From JARYGU01 sp033795365 (lineage in GTDB: Bacteria; Pseudomonadota; Alphaproteobacteria; Rhizobiales; Rhizobiaceae): a stretch of 64,000 bases of DNA. Of this stretch, positions 34,236 through 41,242 are shown one piece after another. A program made the translations under genes and the position numbers. The DNA lies in assembly GCA_033795365.1 (NCBI GenBank), contig JARYGU010000015.1, forward strand, positions 62,001 through 126,000, read 5' to 3'. How positions within the stretch are numbered: the stretch's first letter is position 1; each line of letters opens with the position of its first letter. The notes beneath the pieces were generated by a model that did no database searches, was not told the DNA's origin, and was given only the letters and a program-made list of their open reading frames with translations.

Positions 34236-35078
34236 ATGCCCGCAATTCCCCGCAGGACCATACTCGAGAAGTTCAACGGCATGATCGCCGCCGGCAAGCC
34301 GATCGTCGGCGGCGGCGCCGGCACGGGCCTGTCGGCCAAGGCCGAGGAGGCGGGCGGCATAGACCTCATCATCATCTACAATTCCGGCCGCTACCGGATG
34401 GCCGGCCGCGGCTCGGCCGCCGGCCTTCTCGCCTATGGAAATGCGAACGAGATCGTGAAGGAGATGGCGGTCGAGGTCCTGCCGGTGGTCACGAGGACGC
34501 CCGTTCTGGCCGGTGTCAACGGCACGGATCCCTTCGTGCTCATGCCGCAATTCCTCGGCGAGCTGAAGGCGATGGGCTTTTCCGGCGTGCAGAACTTCCC
34601 GACGATCGGCCTTTTCGACGGGGCGATGCGCCAGAGCTTCGAGGAGACGGGAATGGGTTTCGCGCTGGAGGTCGAGATGATCGCCACCGCACACCGCCTC
34701 GATCTTTTGACCACCCCTTACGTCTTCAATCCGCAGGAAGCCGTCGAGATGACGGCGGCGGGAGCGGATATCGTCGTGGCGCATATGGGGGTGACGACCG
34801 GCGGCTCGATCGGCGCCACGTCGGCGAAATCGCTCGATGCCTGCGTGGAGGAAATCGGCGCGATCGCCGCTGCCGCGCGCTCGGTGCGCAAGGATGTCAT
34901 CGTGCTGTGCCACGGAGGCCCGATCTCCATGCCGCAGGATGCGGAGTATGTGCTCGCGCGCTGCCCCGGTTGCCACGGCTTCTATGGAGCAAGCTCGATG
35001 GAGCGCCTTCCGGCCGAAGCCGCGATCCGCGAGCAGACGGAGAGTTTCAAGAGGCTGACGATCGGCACGGTCGTCTGA
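34236..35078 (+). CDS. Phosphoenolpyruvate hydrolase-family TIM-barrel protein (Tm-1 C-terminal half)
   Basis: A 280-residue TIM-barrel protein of the family annotated as PEP hydrolase or DUF2437-like. It shows IVGGGAGTGLSAKAEEAGGIDLIIIYNSGRYRMAGRGSAAGLL near residues 20-65, PVLAGVNGTDPF, GVQNFPTIGLFDGAMRQSFEETGMGF and VLCHGGPISMPQDAEYV, ending with GFYGASSMERLPAE. In plant Tm-1 this domain is fused behind the UPF0261 domain; here the genes are 8 bases apart. The reaction is not established to my knowledge. Confidence 0.87.
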   Translation: MPAIPRRTILEKFNGMIAAGKPIVGGGAGTGLSAKAEEAGGIDLIIIYNSGRYRMAGRGSAAGLLAYGNANEIVKEMAVEVLPVVTRTPVLAGVNGTDPFVLMPQFLGELKAMGFSGVQNFPTIGLFDGAMRQSFEETGMGFALEVEMIATAHRLDLLTTPYVFNPQEAVEMTAAGADIVVAHMGVTTGGSIGATSAKSLDACVEEIGAIAAAARSVRKDVIVLCHGGPISMPQDAEYVLARCPGCHGFYGASSMERLPAEAAIREQTESFKRLTIGTVV

Positions 35079-35104
35079 AAAGTCGAACAGGGAGGCCCGC
35101 GATC

Positions 35105-35521
35105 ATGGCAAGAAACGAGATGTTCCTGTATCCGAAGGACGTGACGGGCTTCGGCTTCGACTGGGGCCGGCTGTCGCTCACGGTCTCTCCCAAGGTCAAT
35201 GGCGCCAGTCGCTTCTCCGGCGGCGTGGTCGACCTGCCGAGCGGCAAGGGCCATTCGCGCCACAACCATCCGGGATCCGAGGAGATCATCTTCGTCATCT
35301 CCGGCCATGGCGAGCAGATGGTGGAGGATGAGGCCGGCAATCCGATCGTCCGGCAGGTCGGCCCCGGCTGCACGATCTATGTCCCGGAGAGCCGCTTCCA
35401 TTCGACGCTCAATACCGGCGACGGTCCGATGCAGCTCTTCGTCGTCTATTCGCCCGCCGGGCCGGAGCTCGGCCTCAGGGACCTTCCGGATTTCAGGCTC
35501 ATTCCGCCGGCAGGCGGCTGA
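35105..35521 (+). CDS. Cupin-domain protein
   Basis: A 138-residue single cupin. Motif 1 is visible as GKGHSRHNHPGSEEIIFVISGHGEQM (His, His and Glu ligands) and motif 2 as GPGCTIYVPESRFHSTLNTGD (His ligand) around residues 50-115, so a divalent metal is likely bound. It lies 26 bases after the PEP hydrolase-like gene behind AGGGAGG. It may be an isomerase or sensor domain acting on the same unknown metabolite. Confidence 0.88.
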   Translation: MARNEMFLYPKDVTGFGFDWGRLSLTVSPKVNGASRFSGGVVDLPSGKGHSRHNHPGSEEIIFVISGHGEQMVEDEAGNPIVRQVGPGCTIYVPESRFHSTLNTGDGPMQLFVVYSPAGPELGLRDLPDFRLIPPAGG

Positions 35522-35570
35522 CGGTCTCGCTTCTGGCGAAGCATCGCATCGACATTGTGGGAGGAAACCC

Positions 35571-36758
35571 GTGAATATCAGAACGACGCAAACAGGATCG
35601 CCGGATGTCCCCTTCGATACGCAGCGGCTTGACCGGCTCATGGAAGAGGCCGGCATCGACGTGCTGCTGGCCACATCCAAGCACAATACCCAGTATCTCA
35701 TGGGCGGCTACAAGTTCATCTTCTTTGCGGCGATGGATGCCATAGGCCACAGCCGCTATCTGCCGGTGGTGGTCTACGAGAAGGGCGCCTGCGATCATGC
35801 CGCCTACATCGGCAACCGCATGGAGAGCGGCGAGCATCAGAATCATCCTTTCTGGCCGCCGGCGGTGCAGACCGCCTGCTGGGGAACGCTGGATGCGGCG
35901 GGTCTTGCGGCAGAGCATCTGGAGAAGATCGGCAAAGGCTCCGCGAGGATCGGGATAGAGCCGGCATTTCTTCCGTCGGACGCGCATTCCCTCCTGAAGG
36001 GAAGACTGGAAGGAGCGGCATTCGTCGACGCGACTGGCATCCTGGAGCGCCTGCGGGCGATCAAGACGCCGGCCGAACTGGAAAAGTTGAAGCGCGCCTC
36101 CGAGCTCATCACCGATTCGATGCTGGCAACCATATCCCAGGCGCGGGAAGGCTCGACCAAGGCGGAGATCATCGAGCAGCTTCGCCGCGAGGAGACCGGA
36201 CGCGGCCTGCATTTCGAATATTGCCTGCTGACGCTCGGTGCCAGTCACAACCGCGCCGCCTCCTCGCAAGCATGGGCGAAGGGCGAGGTGCTTTCGATCG
36301 ATTCCGGCGGCAACTATCACGGCTATATCGGCGATCTATGCCGCATGGGGGTGCTGGGGGAACCGGACGCCGAGCTTCAGGATCTCCTGGCGGAAATCGA
36401 AGCCGTCCAGCAGGCGGCATTCTCGAAGGTCCGGGCGGGAAACCGCGGCGGGGATATGATCGCCCATGCCGAGTCGGTCCTGAAAGCATCGCCGAGCGCC
36501 GCCTTCACGGATTTCTTCGCCCACGGCATGGGCCTGATAAGCCACGAGGCGCCTTTCCTGATGACCAATCATCCGGTGACCTATGAGGGCGTCGATGCGG
36601 AAAGGCCGCTGGAAGCAGGCATGGTGCTCTCGGTCGAGACCACGATGCTCCACCCGAAGCGCGGTTTCATCAAGCTGGAAGACACCCTTGCGGTGACCGC
36701 CGGCGGCTACGAGATGTTCGGCGAGCGCGGGCGCGGCTGGAACAGAGGGGCCGCCTGA
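35571..36758 (+). CDS. M24-family metallopeptidase, Xaa-Pro peptidase/creatinase-like
   Basis: A 395-residue pita-bread-fold enzyme with an N-terminal creatinase-like domain (about 1-150) and the catalytic domain after it. Metal ligands are readable: Asp in LSIDSGGNYHGYIGDLCRMG (both Asp), His in FFAHGMGLISHEAPF, Glu in VLSVETTML and Glu in FIKLEDTLAV. The GTG at 35571 follows GAGGAAAC. Members hydrolyse Xaa-Pro peptides or C-N bonds of small amidines. It ends the operon with UPF0261, the PEP hydrolase-like protein and the cupin. Confidence 0.88.
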   Translation: MNIRTTQTGSPDVPFDTQRLDRLMEEAGIDVLLATSKHNTQYLMGGYKFIFFAAMDAIGHSRYLPVVVYEKGACDHAAYIGNRMESGEHQNHPFWPPAVQTACWGTLDAAGLAAEHLEKIGKGSARIGIEPAFLPSDAHSLLKGRLEGAAFVDATGILERLRAIKTPAELEKLKRASELITDSMLATISQAREGSTKAEIIEQLRREETGRGLHFEYCLLTLGASHNRAASSQAWAKGEVLSIDSGGNYHGYIGDLCRMGVLGEPDAELQDLLAEIEAVQQAAFSKVRAGNRGGDMIAHAESVLKASPSAAFTDFFAHGMGLISHEAPFLMTNHPVTYEGVDAERPLEAGMVLSVETTMLHPKRGFIKLEDTLAVTAGGYEMFGERGRGWNRGAA

Positions 36759-36910
36759 GAGCCGTTTCGGGGGGGGTTGGCGGGCTCGCCGCCGAAGGCA
36801 ACAGGGATCCCTCGGATTCACAGCAAATTAACGCCTTGTGGATGAGATAGCGCGGATATCCGAAATCCGCGCTCCTTCGCGTGCGCACCGTTCTTGCCAG
36901 GGCCTGTTGA

Positions 36911-37813
36911 ATGCTGCCGGAATATCCGGACATCCTGATATCGATGGTGGTCGCCACCCTTGGCCGCTCGGCTGAACTGGACCCGTTGCTGTCTTCGCTC
37001 GTTTCGCAGAAGCGACGCGATTTCGAAGTGATCGTGGTGGACCAGAACCCGGACGATCGCCTGGTTCCCGTGCTTGCGTCGGTCCGCGACGCGTTCGAGA
37101 TTGTCCATATCAGGACGTCCGTGCCGGGGGTCTGCCGTGCGCGCAATCTCGGAGCCATGCAGGCGCGCGGCGAATGGCTGATGTTCCCCGACGACGACTG
37201 CTGGTATCCGGACGATTTCCTGAAGCGCCTCGATATCCTTCGTCAAAGGAAGAAGGCCGATTTCTATTGCGGTCGCGCCGTCAACGAGGCGGGCTTAACG
37301 ATCATGGGCAATTTCGAGCCGCTGCCGACGCTCATAGGCCGCACCAATGTCTGGACGACCCTGATCGAGTGGATGCTTCTGGTCAGGCGGTCCGCCTTCG
37401 TCCGCGCCGGCGGCTTCGACGAGAAGATCGGCCCCGGAGCGGGCACGCCCTGGGGAGCATACGAGGTCCAGGATCTCGCGTTGAAGCTGCTGGGGCAGGG
37501 GCAAACCGGCTATTACGACCCGAGCATCGTCGGCCACCATCCCGACGATGTCGAGGACAAGACCACGCCGGGTCACATCGCCAAGATGCGGGCTTACAGT
37601 GCCGGCCTCGGCTATGTCATGCGCAAGCACGGTTACCGCTTCCGGGAATACCTGCCCCGCCTCCTGCGCCCGATGGCGGGCATCGTCGTCTATGGCTTCA
37701 CCGGCCGGCCCGGCATGGCGCGGCGGTCGGGCAATATCCTGCTGGGGCGCTGGTTCGGCTGGCGTTCGTCGCAGCCATTGCCGGAGCCGGCGGCGGAAGG
37801 GGAAGTATCTTAA
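36911..37813 (+). CDS. Family 2 glycosyltransferase of the polysaccharide locus
   Basis: A 300-residue GT-A glycosyltransferase with ISMVVATLGRSAELDPLLSSL, FEVIVVDQNPDDRLVPVL, VPGVCRARNLGAMQARGEWLMFPDDDCWYP (DxD-type metal site near residue 95) and a GGFDEKIGPGAGTPWGAYEVQDLALKLL acceptor block. It resembles small GT2 enzymes that add one sugar to a lipid-linked oligosaccharide. It is the first gene of the exopolysaccharide locus and precedes the flippase by about 80 bases. Confidence 0.86.
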   Translation: MLPEYPDILISMVVATLGRSAELDPLLSSLVSQKRRDFEVIVVDQNPDDRLVPVLASVRDAFEIVHIRTSVPGVCRARNLGAMQARGEWLMFPDDDCWYPDDFLKRLDILRQRKKADFYCGRAVNEAGLTIMGNFEPLPTLIGRTNVWTTLIEWMLLVRRSAFVRAGGFDEKIGPGAGTPWGAYEVQDLALKLLGQGQTGYYDPSIVGHHPDDVEDKTTPGHIAKMRAYSAGLGYVMRKHGYRFREYLPRLLRPMAGIVVYGFTGRPGMARRSGNILLGRWFGWRSSQPLPEPAAEGEVS

Positions 37814-37892
37814 GAGTTTTCGGCTAGGCTGCCTTGCGCCAGCAGGATAGCCGCTGCCGCGACATCTTCGCCAAAGCCCGGACGGATTGCCG

Positions 37893-39416
37893 ATGAGCAG
37901 GAACATCATGTCGAACTCGCTCATGAATGCGGCGGCAGGAATGCTGCTGCTCGTGACCGGATTCTGCTGCTCGATCATCGTAGCGCGCCTGCTCGGCCCG
38001 GATGCGAACGGCACGATCGCCTTTGCGCTCTGGATTGCGACCACGGGAGCGCTCGTCGCCGAGCTCGGCACCGGTATCCTGCTCATGCGCCTTCTGCCGC
38101 AGCTGAGGGCGCGCGGTATGGAGGAACACCGCCGGCGGGGCTTCGCAGCCTATCTCGCGCTGCCGGTCGTGGCCTCGACACTCGGCCTGGTATTGCTCTA
38201 CGGCCTGCTGTCGAGCGAAACCGGCAGCCTCGACGGCTTGAGCAAAGCGCCGGATATCGTCGTTCTGACCGGTATCCTTCTCTTCGTCCAGTCGATCGGC
38301 GCCTTTTCGAAGAACTACCTGATCGGCGAGCAGCGCCTCGGCACCTTTCTGCGGCTGACCGCAGTCGCCTCCGCCCTGCAATTGTCGCTGGTTCTAGCCG
38401 GAGCGCTCGCCTTCGGCGTCGAAGGGGCTCTTGCCGGCTATATCGCCGGGCAGGTGGCGCAGTTCATCCATGTGCTGCGCATTCTTGCGGCGCGCCGCGA
38501 CAGCGCCGGCTATAGCGCCCGCTTTCTCGCCACGACGTCCGCGGTGCTCTTCTTCGAATTCGCGGTAAGCGCGATCTTCCTCAGCCGCCCGGAACTGTTC
38601 TTCCTGCAGCAGTTCCGCACGGTCGGCGAAGTGGGCTTCTATGCCGTCGCGCTGTCGCTTGCCAATCTCGCGCTGCAGCTTCCCGTCCAGCTTACCGGCA
38701 GCCTCATTCCCTTTTATGCCGAACGTCGCGAGGCGGGCGAGGGCGAAATGCCCTCGACGGTGTTCTCCGCCGTTGTGCGCAGCTTCGCCTATATAACCTT
38801 TCCGCTCTGCTTCGGCCTGGCGGCGATCGCCCATCCGCTCGTCGTTTCGATCTATGGCGAGGCCTTCGCGCCGAGCGCGCTCATCGTCGCCATTCTTGCC
38901 GCCGGTTCGCCGGCCTATGTCTTCGTGCAGCTTACGACGCAATATCTCTATTCGATGGACCGGGTGAAGGTTCGTCTGGTCGCAAGCAGCCTCGGGGCGA
39001 TCGCCATGGTCGGCGGCTGCCTTGCCGTCGTACCTATCTGGGGTGGCGTGGGAGCGGCAATTGTCCGCGGCGCGGTCTTCCTCTTCATGGGCGCGCTGCT
39101 GCTTGCGAGGATGCGTTTCGCGGGCGCGTTTCTGGGGCCGGTCGTCCTGAAAGTGGCCGCCGCCGCCGCCGCATGCGGGCTTGCCGCCTTCGCGGTGGCC
39201 GAGTTTCTGGCCGGCATTCTCGGGATCGTCTGCGCCGTCGTTCTCGGCGCCCTCGTCTACGGACTGATGCTGCGCCTTCTGAACACCGTGCCCGCCGAGG
39301 ACACGGCGGTCATCGGCGATCTCCTGGATCGCCTGCCGTCTGCATCGGGCCGGCTTTCCCGGCGTTTTCTCGGGATGGTCTCGGCACATGCCGCATCGAA
39401 GCCTGCAGGGGAGTAA
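37893..39416 (+). CDS. Polysaccharide flippase, Wzx/MATE-like
   Basis: Integral membrane protein (507 aa, about 12-14 helices) of the oligosaccharide flippase family, moving undecaprenyl-linked repeat units across the inner membrane. It begins MSRNIMSNSLMNAAAGMLLLVTGFCCSIIVARLLGPDANGTIAFA, the usual opening of PST transporters. An ATG at 37893 is preferred over a TTG two codons earlier. Its neighbours, a GT2 upstream and Wzz/Wzy-like proteins downstream, support a Wzx/Wzy-type pathway. Confidence 0.85.
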   Translation: MSRNIMSNSLMNAAAGMLLLVTGFCCSIIVARLLGPDANGTIAFALWIATTGALVAELGTGILLMRLLPQLRARGMEEHRRRGFAAYLALPVVASTLGLVLLYGLLSSETGSLDGLSKAPDIVVLTGILLFVQSIGAFSKNYLIGEQRLGTFLRLTAVASALQLSLVLAGALAFGVEGALAGYIAGQVAQFIHVLRILAARRDSAGYSARFLATTSAVLFFEFAVSAIFLSRPELFFLQQFRTVGEVGFYAVALSLANLALQLPVQLTGSLIPFYAERREAGEGEMPSTVFSAVVRSFAYITFPLCFGLAAIAHPLVVSIYGEAFAPSALIVAILAAGSPAYVFVQLTTQYLYSMDRVKVRLVASSLGAIAMVGGCLAVVPIWGGVGAAIVRGAVFLFMGALLLARMRFAGAFLGPVVLKVAAAAAACGLAAFAVAEFLAGILGIVCAVVLGALVYGLMLRLLNTVPAEDTAVIGDLLDRLPSASGRLSRRFLGMVSAHAASKPAGE

Positions 39417-39421
39417 AGGCT

Positions 39422-41242
39422 TTGCAAACATTGCGAAATCAGCAGACAAGGAACCTGCCATCGGGGACCGAGAAAAATGCCGCAGAGACCTGGCGCGCCG
39501 GCTCCGCCGCCATTCCGGTCTCCTTCGCGCGCACCGTCGGCCTCTTCACGCCGTCTGCATCCGGCGGGCCGCGCGTCGCGGCACTTTTCCTCAGCGCCTG
39601 GGGCTTCGAGGAGATGTGCACGCGCAAGACCTGGCGCATCCTTGCGGAGCGCCTGGCGGCGGCCGGGATCCCCAGCCTGCGCTTCGATTATCCAGGAACG
39701 GGCGATTCGCTCGACGGTCCGGACCTTGCCGACGGCCTTGCCGCGTGGGAGCGGTCGATCCTGGCGGCGGCCAGTGAGCTGCGGCTCCTTTCCGGCGCCG
39801 AACGGCTCATTCTCGTCGGCCACGGCCTCGGAGCGGCGCTGGCGGCGCAGATGGCCGGGCGGCTCGACGGCGTCGAGGCGGTCGCGCTGATGGCGCCGGT
39901 CGTCAGCGGCCGCTTCCATCTGCGCGAACTCTCCGCCTGGTCGAAAATGGTGGACGAGAGCCTCGGGCTTGCGGAAGCGCACTGCATCACCGGGAAGACG
40001 GCGGTCGCCGGTCTCGTCATGCCGGACAGCGTCGCGGCCGATGTCAGGACGCTTGCGCTGGATACGCTTGCGGCGTCTCCCGCAAAACGGCTGCTTTTGG
40101 TGCAGCGGGAAGGGCGCGAAAAGGAGGCGGCGCTTGCCGCGCATCTGGAAAGCCTCGGTTCGGATGTCACGCGTCTGCCCTATCGGGGCTATGACGATCT
40201 CGTCTCCAATCCGACGATAGCCCGGCAGCCGGCCGAGGTGCTGGACGGCGTCGTCGCATGGGCGGAGGCGGTCGCGCGAAACCTTGAAGGCACTGCCGCC
40301 CCCGAGCCGCCGCTGTCCGCACCCGCCCTTCTCGATAGCGATTGCTTCGTGGAAGAGCCGCAGCGCTTCGGAAGCGGCGACCGGCTGTTCGGCATCGTCT
40401 GCCGGCCCCGGGCGGCGCGGCGCGGCGGGACGGTGCTGCTGCTCGGCACTGCTTATGACCGCTGCGCGGGATGGGGAAGGTCCGCCGTCGAGACAGCGCG
40501 CTTTCTCGCGGCAAACGGCGTCGCCTCGCTTCGCTTCGATGCGGCTAACGTCGGCGATAGTCCGCCGGTCGAAGGCCGCGCGGAGCAGGTGCAGTATTCG
40601 AACGAGCAGATGGCCGACGTTTCCGAGGCCCTCGATCTTCTTGACCGGCTGGATCTCGCGCCGGCTGTTCTCGTCGGCCGTTGCAGCGGTGCGTGGCTCG
40701 CCTTCCGGGCCGCGGTGGCGGATATTCGCTGCCGCACAGCCATTGCCGTCAATCCCTATACCTTCGTCTGGGATCCGGCGATATCGGTCGAGGATGCGCT
40801 GAGATACAATCCGCGTTCTCTCGGCGATTATCGCGAGCGCCTTTCCCGCCCGGAAACCTTCCGCCGCCTGCTTGCAGGCGAGATCGACCTGCGTCGCGCG
40901 GCGGGCAGCATTGCGGCGCGCCTTGGCGAGCGCGCGGCGCGCGGCGTACCCCGTCTCTTCGATCCGTTGTCGCGGCAGGGGCGCCTCAGGAGCGCGGTTC
41001 ATGCGGACTTTCGCAAGCTTTCCGTCCGGCGCATGCCGCTTTCCCTGATCTACAGCGAGAACGATGTCGGGCTCGAACGCTACGGCTTCTTCTTCGGCGC
41101 GCAAGGGCAGGGCATTGCCGCCTATCCGAATGTCCGCGTGGAAATCATCGCCGGTGCCGACCATAACATCTCGCCGCAGCCGGCGCAGGCGCTGCTGCGC
41201 GAGCGCATCCTGGCGGCTGCCCTCGCCGCCGCTGCCGGCTGA
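39422..41242 (+). CDS. Tandem alpha/beta-hydrolase protein with altered nucleophiles
   Basis: A 606-residue protein with two alpha/beta-hydrolase domains, about residues 30-290 and 305-606. Domain 1 has LFLSAWGFEEMCTRKTWR and LRFDYPGTGDS, domain 2 RLFGIVCRPRAARRGG and LRFDAANVGDS. These resemble hydrolases 2 and 1 of exosortase/EpsH gene clusters, fused. The nucleophile elbow of domain 1 is GHGLG (Gly135, no Ser); that of domain 2 is GRCSG (Cys421). The TTG start at 39422 follows GGGGAG, 5 bases after the flippase stop. It may hydrolyse a thioester or ester used in polysaccharide modification. Confidence 0.75.
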   Translation: MQTLRNQQTRNLPSGTEKNAAETWRAGSAAIPVSFARTVGLFTPSASGGPRVAALFLSAWGFEEMCTRKTWRILAERLAAAGIPSLRFDYPGTGDSLDGPDLADGLAAWERSILAAASELRLLSGAERLILVGHGLGAALAAQMAGRLDGVEAVALMAPVVSGRFHLRELSAWSKMVDESLGLAEAHCITGKTAVAGLVMPDSVAADVRTLALDTLAASPAKRLLLVQREGREKEAALAAHLESLGSDVTRLPYRGYDDLVSNPTIARQPAEVLDGVVAWAEAVARNLEGTAAPEPPLSAPALLDSDCFVEEPQRFGSGDRLFGIVCRPRAARRGGTVLLLGTAYDRCAGWGRSAVETARFLAANGVASLRFDAANVGDSPPVEGRAEQVQYSNEQMADVSEALDLLDRLDLAPAVLVGRCSGAWLAFRAAVADIRCRTAIAVNPYTFVWDPAISVEDALRYNPRSLGDYRERLSRPETFRRLLAGEIDLRRAAGSIAARLGERAARGVPRLFDPLSRQGRLRSAVHADFRKLSVRRMPLSLIYSENDVGLERYGFFFGAQGQGIAAYPNVRVEIIAGADHNISPQPAQALLRERILAAALAAAAG

